A stretch of 64,000 nucleotides of DNA from Diplonema papillatum (GCA_030068145.1 JAPJBO010000793.1:1-64000); one strand, 5' to 3'; shown: positions 1-10,164, numbered from the stretch's first letter. Notes: generated from the sequence alone by a model not told the origin. Program-made: numbers and translations.

Positions 1-295
1 ACAAACTTCCTGGCTTTCCACGCCGTAGCAGAACGACCACACCCTACCCAATCCCAAACACCCCCGAAACGCGTTAGGGGACTTCACACAAGGTTTACAA
101 CGCGGAGTGACCCTTCACCCGAACGAGCAGCGCCCTCTCACTTTTCTCAACCCTCTTAACCCACCCAAGCCGTTACGGTCAACCGGAGACTTAAAGTTAC
201 CTTAAAATGCCGACCTTCCAATCCACAAATGACGCTACAAACAGGGCTCGCTGTTCGTCGAACCGGCGCCTCGCGGGGAGGCCGTGAATTCGCAG
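1..295. other. sequence before the first exon
   Basis: No open frame worth keeping. Around 174-198 there is a worn match to the family A retroposon tail (ACCGGAGACTTAAA). The stretch ends in GAATTCGCAG, a plausible splice acceptor for the exon at 296, so it is probably intron or intergenic DNA. Confidence 0.4.
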
Positions 296-661
296 AACGT
301 GACGATCTACGCGTACGTCGACCCGTCGCACCTCGACGTCGCCGAGAGCGCGATCCGCCGCATCGAGCACGAAGCCGACGGCGGCGCCCCGCCGCCCGCC
401 TGCCTGCAGCAGCAGCGGCCGCCGGGCGACGCGTCCTCGCCGGCGCACGTGCCGACGCCCCTGTCGCCGCTCCTGCTCCCGTTCCCTACCGCGCACGGCA
501 ACTACTACGACCCGTCCCTCGACAACGGCGACGTCGACGCCTTCGACGTGCTCGAGCTACCGGACTTCTCCGACCACAGGCTCGAGCCCCTCCGCCGCAA
601 GTCGTCCATGACCAACGGATCCCACTCCCCGCCGCCGTTGCTGGAAGAAGGCGACGACGAG
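296..661 (+). CDS. putative internal exon, disordered protein of unknown function
   Basis: The segment has 122 in-frame codons flanked by GCAG at 292-295 and a good donor, GAG then GTACGC, at 662. Both junctions are phase 0. The peptide starts NVTIYAYVDPSHLDVAESAI, continues with a Pro- and Gln-rich stretch, then an acidic part (DNGDVDAFDVLELPDFSDH) and a basic patch (LRRKSS), and ends in EEGDDE. Third positions are nearly all G or C, far from the surrounding composition, which is the main argument for selection on protein. The open frame reads past the donor to 871, but there its composition collapses and it enters a dispersed repeat, so the donor is the natural end. No start codon or catalytic motif is seen. 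The DFSDH string is also present in the second exon at 22.3 kb, which hints at one gene. I do not recognise the family. Confidence 0.55.
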
Positions 662-750
662 GTACGCGAAGTCCCCTGGTTTTCATACCCCCACTTTAGG
701 AGCCGTACACTCCCCTTTTTTACCTCTTTCTATTTTTTTGCCTCCCCTTT

Positions 751-826
751 TGTATTGTATGTGCCCCCTTACCTCTATATTTCCTTCCTTCCATTTCGGA
801 GTCGAAGCAGCTACGTCGAGTATTTC
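751..826 (+). repeat. family D repeat, 3' fragment
   Basis: This is the right-hand 75 bp of the 290-bp family D, ending in the typical AGCTACGTCGAGTATTTC. The left part is missing. It lies in the presumed intron just after the exon donor. Confidence 0.75.
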
Positions 827-849
827 TTGCAACCCCATTTCTTTCCAAC

Positions 850-895
850 ATCTTCTTCGAAGAAGACTTGATGCTAGCATCAGCCATGCTGGCAG
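850..895 (+). repeat. family M hairpin unit, single partial copy
   Basis: It carries the family M core: the palindrome CTTCTTCGAAGAAG followed by TTGATGCTAGCATCA. The third hairpin of the unit is degraded here. Confidence 0.65.
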
Positions 896-1133
896 GGAAG
901 CTCAATGCCGCTGCGATCGCTGCTGCCAGGGCGATGCTTGTTACAAGGTTGGCCACTCGGTGTTTCATGTGGAATGCAGTGCGCCAGAAGGTGAAGTGCA
1001 CGCCAAGCAAATGGATCAGGAAAACAGTGGTGCGGTGCTAGCAAAACGAAGACGAGAGATGACGACCCCCCGACGGAAGAAGAAGTGCCCATCGCCGCCC
1101 GTGAAAGCGAAGGCAAGGGTCGCAGAAGCATGA
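896..1133 (+). other. remnant open frame with basic C-terminus, probably element-derived
   Basis: The open frame from about 738 to 1133 contains a Cys-rich stretch (CRCDRCCQGDACYKVGH) and ends in a Lys/Arg/Pro/Ala tail, TTPRRKKKCPSPPVKAKA. A similar basic tail, TTKRRRRAPIEARPSPKGAK, ends the open frame at 13.5 kb. Both are followed by the GCAGAT...TGCATTCTA motif. This suggests worn copies of one mobile element, of a class I cannot name. Confidence 0.3.
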
Positions 1134-1204
1134 ACACCGGCAAGGAAGGAAAGGGTCACTGCGACCGCGCGAAGACGAGGGCTCGAATGAATGCAAACGC
1201 CAGA

Positions 1205-1293
1205 AGCACGACACGGTACGATCGAAGAGGTAGTCACCCAGTGGCTAATGCAGACCATCGCTACAGATATTCTGCATTCTAACCTCAACGAAC
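1205..1293 (-). repeat. single inverted copy of the 83-bp satellite unit
   Basis: Read on the minus strand this matches the unit tandemly repeated at 63.0-63.5 kb: GAGGTTAG, AATGCAG, ATCTGTAGCGATGG, CTGCATTAGCCACTGG, then GACTACCTCTTCG. It is an isolated unit 62 kb from the array. Confidence 0.75.
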
Positions 1294-1304
1294 CCAAACT
1301 ATGA

Positions 1305-1768
1305 CAGTCTATCAGCAGTCTATCAACAGTCTATCAACAGTCTATCAACAGTCTATCAACAGTCTATCAACAGTCTATCAACAGTCTATCAACAGTCTAT
1401 CAACAGTCTATCAACAGTCTATCAACAGTCTATCAACAGTCTATCAACAGTCTATCAACAGTCTATCAACAGTCTATCAACAGTCTATCAACAGTCTATC
1501 AACAGTCTATCAACAGTCTATCAACAGTCTATCAACAGTCTATCAACAGTCTATCAACAGTCTATCAACAGTCTATCAACAGTCTATCAACAGTCTATCA
1601 ACAGTCTATCAACAGTCTATCAACAGTCTATCAACAGTCTATCAACAGTCTATCAACAGTCTATCAACAGTCTATCAACAGTCTATCAACAGTCTATCAA
1701 CAGTCTATCAACAGTCTATCAACAGCCTATCAACAGTCTATCAACAGTCTATCAACAGTCTATCGACA
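1305..1768 (+). repeat. 11-bp minisatellite, about 42 copies
   Basis: The unit is AGTCTATCAAC. Copies are almost identical, with single variants at the first and last units and one CAGCC variant near 1724. Because 33 nt is 11 codons the array stays open and translates as QQSINSLSTVY repeats; I treat this as a by-product and not a protein. Confidence 0.97.
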
Positions 1769-2267
1769 GGGAGAAGACCGGCTCATAGGCCGAGCTATGA
1801 TATGTGTGTCACTCTCATTCAAGCACGCCTTCAAAACACACTCGCAGGGTGCCCGGCGCCGTTCGTCGTTCATGCCGTCGCCGCGAGCGCTGCTTCAAGC
1901 GTTGAAGCTCACGCAAGGGTCGATATCACCAAAGGCCATGCAAACCATGACAGTCTTTGCTTCGATGAACCAAGACAATCATGACCCCGTCACTACCCCG
2001 GCACCATTGAAGTCTGAGCACCCTATTTACAGGTATGCGCATGTCCCTAATTGCAGTGAGCTCAACAGCATTAGACCGGAAAATATTGCCTCTGCGTGAG
2101 CGATCCTGACAGTGGAGTGGCCCATTCAGAGAAAAGCCGGCCGAGACCACGAGTTCATGCAGTCTCCAACCCCAGTTTTGCATCTGACTCAACACAACAT
2201 CTGCAGGGCCCCCACGCGGCACGACACGAACATCTCTTTTAACTCCGATGGCATGTCATCACAGGTG
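1769..2267. other. no gene or repeat recognised
   Basis: Short overlapping frames only. I saw no second copy of this stretch elsewhere in the window. Confidence 0.4.
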
Positions 2268-2440
2268 TGTGCGCGTGTGTGTGTTGTAGACCTGTTTTCA
2301 CGTGGGGTGCCTTCCTGTGCGAGAGGCGTCCACGCCTCCTTCAGTTTCAAGTAACCGCCGATGCTTCCGCAGGTTGCGAAGTTCAACTCGGGGGTGGTGC
2401 TTTGTACAGCACCTCGCGATCCCTTCGTTGTCAGCTTCGC
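2268..2440 (-). repeat. family P repeat
   Basis: On the minus strand it matches 21810-21985 and 49515-49605. The shared core is GGCGGTTACTTGAAACTGAA then GGAGGCGTGGACGCCTCTCG. It sits in GT/CA-rich flanks at all three sites. Confidence 0.8.
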
Positions 2441-2756
2441 AGTCGTGTGTGTCCGTGTGTGTGTCGAATGCTCCTGGACTCACGCCCGGCAGGGGAATCC
2501 TGATGGCGAAACGAACAGCCGGATCACACTTTTATACTCGCCGTGTGAAGTCAGGCAGGATGGCCACGCGTATCCACACCTTGGTGTCAAAAGACCCCGG
2601 GGTGAAGAATAGCTATTATTATTATTGATTACCTGCTAATAATGGCGAAAATCTTCACTCGAGAACCCAATTTTGGCACGAGACCCGGAGGTCTCCGGAA
2701 GTCTTCTTAGGGGTTCTCTTCCCGCCGCGTCAGGATTTGCAGTCGGGCAGAATAGC

Positions 2757-2912
2757 ATTTTCTTGTAGTAACAATACATTGTAAACACGAAAGAGAACGC
2801 TGGCAGCGTGTTTGGGAGAAGATTGGTCTAACGAGCATATTCACTCACCATCATCCACTAACAGGCTAATCCTCCCCCGGCACGTACAAACGAACACACG
2901 CCGATTCTTTTT
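2757..2912 (-). repeat. family C retroposon, long form
   Basis: On the minus strand the element runs from the ACGTGCCGGGGGAGGATTAG head through AACACGCTGCCAGCGTTCTC to ACAATGTATTG and an A-rich end (T-run at left on the + strand). Copies: 23563, 30106 and 36903. An ACAATGCATTGT palindrome near the tail is shared by the family. Confidence 0.75.
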
Positions 2913-3078
2913 TTTAGCCACACGCAATGTATGAGGAAACTGAACCGCCCCGGTAGGACCGTCTGATCATGATCATTTGCCAATTTGCGACCTGAAACCA
3001 CGTCCAGGATTTGGGCTCAGGGTAGTGCGGTCAACGAAGACTCTAGTTTCCCTTTCTACTTTCTTCTACTCTCGCGGG

Positions 3079-3205
3079 TGTACGTTTTTTTTTTTTGTGT
3101 TAGTATTAACAATGCATTGCTGGCACTAAAAATTAGTAGTTGGCAGCGTACTAAAAGCAACTCACCAAATCAGGTGAAAAGCCGCTAGTGCGCACAAACA
3201 ATTTG
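3079..3205 (-). repeat. family C retroposon, short form
   Basis: Minus-strand order: TTGTTTGTGCGCACTAGCGG, a hairpin from CTCACC/GGTGAG-like arms, ACGCTGCCAACTACTAATTT, a TGCATTG palindrome and an A-tail (T-run at 3087). Sister copies at 11225 and 28680. Confidence 0.75.
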
Positions 3206-4359
3206 GCTCCTCACTTCCTCCGAGCCGCGCTCCGAGGTTACATAAGCACCGGGACCCTTCGAGTATACTTTAGGCACGAGTCGAAAGTGTAGGTGACCCG
3301 CAGCCGAGGTCCTCTCCAGCGGGGCATTCCCCCAAGCGTGCAGCTCTCGCGTTCAAGTTGACAAACCCTGATCCCCTGGCCCGTGTTTCATGGCAGGCAC
3401 ACGAACCAACTTTCCCTTGCGTGTTATCGTACTCCCGCGACCTCAACACAGGGCCTGTCGTCGCCGGGGTACCAAGACGGTGGGTCGATCCTGACGCCCG
3501 CAGAGACCTCTCCGGAAGGCGCCACTCTGACGAAGGCAAACCGCGTCGCAAGCAGACCACGCCTGGGCAAAGCAAACCCGGCGCCTGCACTGCAGCTAGA
3601 AAGCTTGTAGGAGAGTCTCAGGCTAGTCGAAAAAACGAAAAAACTGAAGTCGCAGTGAGCAAAAAAAAAAAAGAAAAAACAAAAGAAAAGAAAAAAAAAA
3701 AAAACGGAAGAAAAGCAAGCAAAAGAAAAGAGGAACCCAAAAATAGTCGCTGACAAGCCAATATTGTCCCTCGGGGGTCTACGGCAACACAAAAGCCCCC
3801 CAATCAGTGAAAAGGGAAACGTTAGTCAAGTTTAGAACCCACGTACCTCCGAACGGTTCATGAGAACCTTACCTAGCGGCCCCTCGGCGGGCTAGGGTGT
3901 TAAATAAGCGTCTCCACGCAGAATCGAAAATCGGATGGGACGTCAACAACAACCCCGGATTGGATTGGACAAGGTTCCTGGGTGTCAGGACAAGTAGGCA
4001 AGGTCAGAATCCAGTGGGCGTAAAGTCTATTCTATCAGAGACTGGCTGCATAATACCCGCTCCACCGACTCCACGCACGGGGTCCAAGAAAACTCGACTC
4101 CTTGCTACGTTAATTGTAGCACCCCACCCGTATTGCAATACGATATAGTTACGGATATTCAACCTGCGCAAACCATAAGCAGCACCACAAATACACGAAA
4201 AGAGACGGTCAGCCGGTACCAAGAAGACAGACCGTCCCGGAGGCTGCGGTCAACGGTCGTCACGGTCTTGAACAGCTGTTCTTCTGTCCCCCTTCCTTTC
4301 CGGAAGCCACCTTGGCACTCCGTGAATGGTCGGACGTGAGGGTAGCTGTGATGGGTGAT
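3206..4359. other. gene-free stretch with GC-rich patch and purine tract
   Basis: 3290-3600 is GC-rich with short frames on both strands that I do not trust. 3655-3740 is an A/G tract. Nothing else is recognised. Confidence 0.4.
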
Positions 4360-4604
4360 TCCCCATTATGCTATTAAAGTTTGCTAATTTCCCCATTATG
4401 CTATTAAAGTAAGTAAGGTATGTGGACAATGGCCGAAACCACCAATGACCAACAGCCAAGGTACCCACCGATCCTCTTACCTCGTGTAACTACCACTCTT
4501 ACGACACTCAGAGCACAAAGAATATCTTCCCTTAACGACGAAGGTCACCCGGAGACTTTAAAACCCCGGAGTTTCAAGCGAACTTTCACTCTAAAAAATC
4601 CGTT
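4360..4604 (+). repeat. family A retroposon behind a 22-bp direct duplication
   Basis: CCCCATTATGCTATTAAAGT occurs twice, at 4360 and 4390. The retroposon follows from about 4410, with GACACTCAGAGCACAAAG and GGTCACCCGGAGACTTTAAA, and ends in the family tail GAACTTTCACTCTAAAAAA. The whole length matches 10706-10885; shorter copies share only the 3' half. Confidence 0.8.
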
Positions 4605-4690
4605 ACTACTCGGAGCCCTGCGGGGGTCAGCCCCCCTGTTGCATTATCAGGGTCACTGCTAGTTAGTTCGTCTGGACTTCAGCACAGCAG

Positions 4691-4915
4691 TTTTTTTGTA
4701 TAAGCACCTGCTTTGTAGGAAATACTTGAGGAGGCTGCCAGCTGCAAAAGATCAAAGGAGGTAAATGGTGCTGTAGCCCACACGAAACACAGGTGCATCT
4801 GGGTTCAGTGGCGGGCGTAAGCGTTCAACAAAAAATACCCACTTTGTAGTTGTATTGTTTCTCCCCCTCTAGCCTCCTTCGAAGTAAGCACAAGGCAGCC
4901 CCTCGAGTATTTTTT
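4691..4915 (+). repeat. family E repeat, full length
   Basis: Runs from TTTTTTTGTATAAGCACCTG to CCCCTCGAGTATTTT. The two ends carry partly complementary GAAATACTYGAGGRGGCTGCC arms. Other copies: 17168, 27629, 31665 and 45163 in this orientation, and 34893 and 48051 inverted. Confidence 0.8.
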
Positions 4916-4980
4916 GTGGTATAAGATCGCAGATCTTAGCAGATTAGTATATCCGACGAATACCTAACACTTGTACCTAC

Positions 4981-5279
4981 CACCCCCCGTGTTTAAGATC
5001 GCGCCCTCCCCCCCCGTGTATAAGATCGGTTTTTTTGAGAAATGAGGGCGATCTTATACACGGGGGGGAGTGGGGTGGGGTCCCGCGCAGCGGAAAAGTT
5101 TTTTTTTGGGCGTTTTTACTGTGGGGGGGGGTTCAGGGCCCCGCGCAGCGGAAAAAAATTTTGGGGTGTTTTTTGTTGTGCCCCCCCGTGTTTAAGATCG
5201 TCCCCCCCCGTGTATAAGATCGGTTTTTTTGGGGGGCGATCTTAAACATGGAAAAACGCGATCTTAAACACGGGGGGGG
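4981..5279. repeat. foldback element of CCCCCCGTGTTTAAGATCG units
   Basis: Several forward units (CCCCCCGTGTATAAGATCG) and inverted units (CGATCTTATACACGGGGGG) bracket two internal copies of CCCGCGCAGCGGAAAA. The arms would form a long, stepped hairpin. Confidence 0.85.
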
Positions 5280-5289
5280 GTAGGTACCA

Positions 5290-6570
5290 GGTTAAATAAC
5301 CCCGTCGCTATCCCGAAGACATCGTAGCTTCACCCCTCGCTTGCCCAGCCACCCTTGCCCCCTTTTTCTGAAGCCGTGTGTCCTGAGGCGTCACGACGAT
5401 TGTGACAAACACACAACGATTGTGACAAACACACCGAATCACTGCCTGACCTTTCTATTTCCGATTTTTGCATCATCCGCGACGGTAAAGACGAAGCAGC
5501 AGACGGAGCCAGTATACGCAGTAGGAGGAGGATGTGTTTATTTGTTCAGTGTTGCCCGGTGCGTTTGTTTTCGAGCGAGAGTTGAGATCTTAGCGCGTGT
5601 TCCGCACGAAAGAGGGGGCGCTTTCGCATTTACACGCCTCTTCTGTCTTCCTCTCCCCCGCCTCCTCCGCAGTATTTGGGCAGGTAAGATTCCCCCCCCC
5701 CCCCGCGAAGAAAGAGCGAGGCCGTATCGCCCCGAAATGATGACAGTCTTTCGCCGCAGGTTCTCATGCATGCGACCCCGTATTTTATTCCGATTGTCAG
5801 CGTGTCCAACAGCCCGTCGTTTGGGAAAAAAAAAATGTTGAAGCTTTTTCAGTTTTCTCTGCAATCTATTGAGCTGCCAGCTTATCGGCAATGGAAATGC
5901 CATGTATCGGCAACAGGTTGTCTACATTCTAATAGGTGCTTTCAAGTACCTCTACCTGAGCCTATTAGCTGAATATCAGCCTATCAGCTGTGCAATGATC
6001 TATTCTGCGCACAGGGGCGTCTTCCGACTTCCAACCTACAAAGGTACACCAGCGTCTATCATCTATGGTCCAAAATTGGGTCCTGGTAGAAGCAGACTTC
6101 TCTTGACACCTTTTCCAGGACGGATAAAAAGTTATCCTATGCCGCTGCTGCTACGCTGCACAGTGCTTTGTGCATCCACAGCTGATGGTATGGTATGAGA
6201 GGACTGCTGGTGGTATCCATCCACCGCTATCCATCTACCTATCTACCACTGCTGCTGGTATCCTATCACCTACGCGTATAGTACTATCCTACACGCCCAC
6301 TTGTTGTGAGGTTGCACCTGTTGTACAAGTACAACCTATTGTACATGTGGCATGCTATACAAAAGACATAGCATGTGAACGTGGTACAGTAACAGAATGA
6401 CATGCATACAAAATTGTCAACATAACATGTGCAGCAACGAGTAGTTTCCATAAAAAGTGGGTCGTGTATACAGGCCACCTCCCCGACTTCATTTGCGCCC
6501 CCTCCCCACGTTAAAAGCCCCTTTGCAAAGCCTGCCCGTTGCGCTCGCATAGAGGAAAAAACAAAAGCAA
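5290..6570. other. no gene recognised; small duplications
   Basis: ACGATTGTGACAAACACA is repeated directly at about 5396 and 5415. 5870-6320 is a low-complexity stretch rich in CTATC and short palindromes such as TGTACAAGTACA. The longest frame, at 5341-5841, has no recognisable domain. Confidence 0.4.
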
Positions 6571-6587
6571 GCAAAGAAACAAAAAGT

Positions 6588-6655
6588 CGTCAGACATCAG
6601 AACGACGTATATCGTCGACCGCACAAAAATCTTCACTCTAAAAAGAGAATACCAG
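6588..6655 (+). repeat. 3' module shared by families A and B
   Basis: GACATCAGAACGACGTATAT, then CGTCGACCGCACAAAAA and CTTCACTCTAAAAA. The same module follows family B copies near 54765 and 57765 and occurs near 26650. Confidence 0.6.
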
Positions 6656-6856
6656 AACTTAAAATTTAAAAGGGAAAGAAGAAACAAACAAAGAAGGAGA
6701 TGCAATATGTTTCCAGGGGTTCTCTCTGTGTTCGAGACAAGGATTATGCAGGTGGCTGGGTGGATGTCGTTCAATGCGCAGAAAAAAGGCAAGCAAGCTT
6801 CGTACAGGGAAGCAAAGTTCAGGCCGGAGGATGCGAATACATCAACTGATCAAAAA

Positions 6857-6996
6857 GCTAGCCATAACTCTTGGTAACGAAAGCGTGCACCAAATACACA
6901 ACCCAGCCCTTGCTTGCACCAAGAGAACCCAGTTATCAACGGTCACACGGAGAATCTAAAACCCCGGAATTTCAAGCGAACTTTAACTCTAAAAAA
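6857..6996 (+). repeat. family A retroposon, GCTAGCC-head form
   Basis: GCTAGCCATAAC and GAAAGCGTGCACCAAATA lead into CACGGAGAATCTAAAACCCC and the CAAGCGAACTTTAACTCTAA tail. Close copies at 40061 and 45738. Confidence 0.8.
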
Positions 6997-7130
6997 CTCT
7001 GGGCCTCAAAAATGACAGACCCAGACCCAAAATGCATCATTTTCAGCCCTGTGGTGCACTTTTCCGACAAAGAGTTTGAGATTTCTTGCGTGAGTGATCG
7101 TCCTTCCGTCTAAGACACAAAAAACAAACG

Positions 7131-7213
7131 AGTTCAAGCAACTCCAGCGGGTGGAAACCCATGCCAAAGAAATCATCCACGCTGAGTCGACTAGTCTGAC
7201 ACTTGCTGTCGTT
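7131..7213 (+). repeat. family B retroposon
   Basis: CAAGCAACTCCAGCGGGTGG at the start and CTAGTCTGACACTTGCTGTC at the end mark this family of about 85 bp. It is one of about 13 copies, all on the + strand. Confidence 0.7.
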
Positions 7214-7387
7214 GAGAAAAGAGCGAAATAAATACATATGAGGAAATGAGGTCAGCTCGCGCGTTGTTGCCCACAACGTCAGCCTCGAGCCGCCCTTCCT
7301 TCAGTCCTGAAAGCGGACCATGCCTTTTGCGCGTTCTTCTATTTTTTGTTGGTAGGTGAAGACCGACGGGTGACCTTGCGCACACCT

Positions 7388-8130
7388 GTTAGTCGTAGTT
7401 GCCAATTTTGACAAGCAGCTTATCCTGTTAGTCGTGGTTGCCAACTTTGACAAGCAGCTTATCCTGTTAGTCGTGGTTGCCAACTTTGACAAGCAGCTTA
7501 TCCTGTTAGTCGTGGTTGCCAACTTTGACAAGCAGCTTATCCTGTTAGTCGTGGTTGCCAACTTTGACAAGCAGCTTATCCTGTTAGTCGTGGTTGCCAA
7601 CTTTGACAAGCAGCTTATCCTGTTAGTCGTGGTTGCCAACTTTGACAAGCAGCTTATCCTGTTAGTCGTGGTTGCCAACTTTGACAAGCAGCTTATCCTG
7701 TTAGTCGTGGTTGCCAACTTTGACAAGCAGCTTATCCTGTTAGTCGTGGTTGCCAACTTTGACAAGCAGCTTATCCTGTTAGTCGTGGTTGCCAACTTTG
7801 ACAAGCAGCTTATCCTGTTAGTCGTGGTTGCCAACTTTGACAAGCAGCTTATCCTGTTAGTCGTGGTTGCCAACTTTGACAAGCAGCTTATCCTGTTAGT
7901 CGTGGTTGCCAACTTTGACAAGCAGCTTATCCTGTTAGTCGTGGTTGCCAACTTTGACAAGCAGCTTATCCTGTTAGTCGTGGTTGCCAACTTTGACAAG
8001 CAGCTTATCCTGTTAGTCGTGGTTGCCAACTTTGACAAGCAGCTTATCCTGTTAGTCGTGGTTGCCAACTTTGACAAGCAGCTTATCCTGTTAGTCGTGG
8101 TTGCCAACTTTGACAAGCAGCTCATCCTTT
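7388..8130 (+). repeat. 39-bp minisatellite, about 19 copies
   Basis: Unit: GTTAGTCGTGGTTGCCAACT then TTGACAAGCAGCTTATCCT. Copies look identical except for the first and last. 39 is divisible by 3 and the unit has no stop in one frame of each strand, so both strands carry long open frames (LLVVVANFDKQLI on +, SCLSKLATTTNRI on -). No start context, coding signature or spacers are present. Confidence 0.97.
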
Positions 8131-8150
8131 CACTTGGGTTTCTAGTGAAG

Positions 8151-8242
8151 GATGACACTGCTTTGCCGAAGATATTCCCATTGCGAAAGTCACCCGGAGA
8201 CTCTAAAGCCCGGAGTGTCAAGCGAACTTTCAGTACACAAAA
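8151..8242 (+). repeat. family A retroposon, 3' part
   Basis: AGTCACCCGGAGACTCTAAA and GTCAAGCGAACTTTCAG. It abuts the right edge of the 39-bp array. Confidence 0.65.
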
Positions 8243-8589
8243 GAGTGACGTCAGCAGCGGGGGTTCCCGAACGAAAACAGGCGAAATCGCTCGACCGATG
8301 CGGGACGTCCAGACCGCACCTGGACATGGCAAACCCCCGGAAGGCAGTGTGTACAGAGAGTGCACTGCAACGCCCCTCTGAGTGTTGTCGCCAGCGATCA
8401 CGCAAACCCGAACATGACGGTGGCAGACACTACCGTCATGATCTCAGCAAGACGGCAGAAGGCCTTTCCACGCGCCACATGCGCAAACCTCCGGTTTGTG
8501 CATGTGTAAAACAGGTGGCGGGCAAGTCGTACTCGCCCTCACTCGCCCTCAGTACCACGCAGGGTCATTTTTGTGTGTGCCTTCTCCGA

Positions 8590-8662
8590 CCCACCCAGGT
8601 GCGGGGTTTAACCGCAAAGACTTTCAAATCCCGGATCTCTAAGTGAACATACACTCTAAAAA
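8590..8662 (+). repeat. family A tail, degenerate
   Basis: CTTTCAAATCCCGGATCTCT followed by ACACTCTAAAAA. Only the tail is recognisable. Confidence 0.5.
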
Positions 8663-8734
8663 TCTGGGGCAAATACCCCGCCACCCCATTTTTTTTGGTG
8701 GAGAAACACGTGTTCCACCGGGTCGAATACTAAA

Positions 8735-8932
8735 GGTAACTTTCCCTTATATCCCGCCCCAAACAAATATGTGCCCTTATATCGGTATTATCCTGGTTCA
8801 AAACAAATAAGTGCCCTTATATCTTATATCCCGAACCGGGGTATAAGGGCACAATTTTGTTTTGGCCGGGATTTAAAGGGGGGGGGGGGGGTCGAATAAT
8901 AACACCTGTGTTATTATTCGATTTGTCGAATA
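8735..8932. repeat. foldback element plus 13-bp hairpin
   Basis: GTGCCCTTATATC units on the left face GTATAAGGGCACAATTTTG on the right. After a G-run, CGAATAATAACAC and TGTTATTATTCG form a nearly perfect hairpin at 8904-8931. Confidence 0.8.
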
Positions 8933-9005
8933 CTAAAAAAAGTTCCGGGTAGCCGAACAGTAGCAGGATCAAGTAGTGGTGGTCTTTTTAGACATCCAGA
9001 GGCAT
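8932..9005 (+). repeat. family Q repeat
   Basis: GTCGAATACTAAAAAAAGTT followed by GCCGAACAGTAGCAGG. Matching copies at 9113-9220 and 11566-11610. Confidence 0.65.
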
Positions 9006-9112
9006 TCCACCAATACTAAAACATATTTCGGGAGAAGAATTTGATCAGTTGGTGCTGAGCGTCCGTTACTTCGTTTATAGGGCCGAATTGAATATTAATA
9101 CCTGAGTTATAG

Positions 9113-9220
9113 TTCGATTTTGTCGAATGCTAAAAAATATTCCAGGTGGACATGCTCATGTCGACCAGTAGCAGGGTCAAATAATGGTGGTGTTTCTGAC
9201 AGCCAGGCGCGTGTCAAATA
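9113..9220 (+). repeat. family Q repeat
   Basis: GTCGAATGCTAAAAAATATT followed by ACCAGTAGCAGGGTCAAATA and GACAGCCAGGCGCGTGTCAA. The last block recurs near 44410. Confidence 0.65.
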
Positions 9221-9436
9221 ACTGTTGTTGTTCGGCCCTCCCCCTTTAGCGCGGTGCAACCACCCCCGACTTTTCTTCTTACGACAACAAGGCGCGCTCG
9301 TCACCATCAAGGAGTGACCGCTTGGCAGCGTACAGTGTTGTGAGTTCGAACAGGTGGTGACGCACGCGCGCATGAAGAGTTTCTCTTTGTCTCCACATAC
9401 GGAAGCTCAGCCACATTACACCACCTGTTTCGATGT

Positions 9437-9486
<50 letters not shown>

Positions 9487-9655
9487 AGTCAGCGCGATAG
9501 CGATGACAACGAGAACACGAAAAAATGACAGGAGGGTGGGACCGGGCCCTGGGACTGCTAAGGCGTGACAAACCCGCCCCTGTCCCCCCCAGGAAACCCG
9601 GTCCGAGACTAGCCAGCCCCCCGACACGGAATCTCTTTTTTGTTTTGTGTTCTCT
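9437..9655 (+). repeat. (CT)n run and family F tRNA-like SINE
   Basis: A TC dinucleotide run of about 45 bp leads into GGAAAGTCAGCGCGATAGCG, which resembles a tRNA D-arm/A-box, then GACCGGGCCCTGGGACTGCT. The element closes in TTTTGTGTTCTCTCTCT. A near copy is at 36016-36165. Confidence 0.7.
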
Positions 9656-9663
9656 CTCTTTCT

Positions 9664-10022
9664 CTCGGTAAAGGTCAGCGCAGTAGCGGTGACCACGAGA
9701 ACACATACATGTGGGTGGGGAGAGACCGTGGGACTGTATGTATACATACACCTACGGAAGAAGATGCATAGTATTCTACTGCGTATGTGATGTGCCGCTA
9801 CTAGCACCGGATACTGCTACTGCGTCCTCGTGGTTGTGTATGCACCTCGTAGGTATGCATAGCACCTCGGTGTACATGCTACGCTGCTACACAGTACGTA
9901 GGTATGGTAGGCGTGACTACCCCCGTCACTGTCCCTCCCAGGGAGCCGCCCCGAATCTAGCCTGGCCCACCAAACGGTGGTGGCCCACGCCCTCGACTTG
10001 GTTTGGTGCGTTCTCTCTCTTT
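9664..10022 (+). repeat. family F SINE split by an insertion
   Basis: The front (GGTCAGCGCAGTAGCGGTGA, GTGGGTGGGGAGAGACCG) and the back (GGCGTGACTACCCCCGTCAC, TGGTTTGGTGCGTTCTCTCT) match the uninterrupted copy at 43436. About 175 bp of GTATG/TACG-rich sequence, roughly 9737-9911, lies between them, flanked by GTATG. Confidence 0.65.
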
Positions 10023-10164
10023 CAACAACTAACAACACAATTCTTCCCATTCTCTCCCTTTTTTCGCCTTCCGTATACCGGCATTGCCGTCAGTAGTGCG
10101 ACGCCTAGCCGGCGTCAGCAAAAAAAAAAAAAGCCGAAAAATGGCTAAGAACCTTATTTTCTCT

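Noticed and set aside
1301-1984. A 227-residue protein of QQSINSLSTVY repeats
   Set aside because: It is read entirely through the 11-bp minisatellite; the short unique tail has no coding signature.
7388-8130. CRISPR-like array
   Set aside because: The 39-bp units are directly adjacent without spacers, and the sequence is eukaryotic in every other respect. It is a minisatellite.
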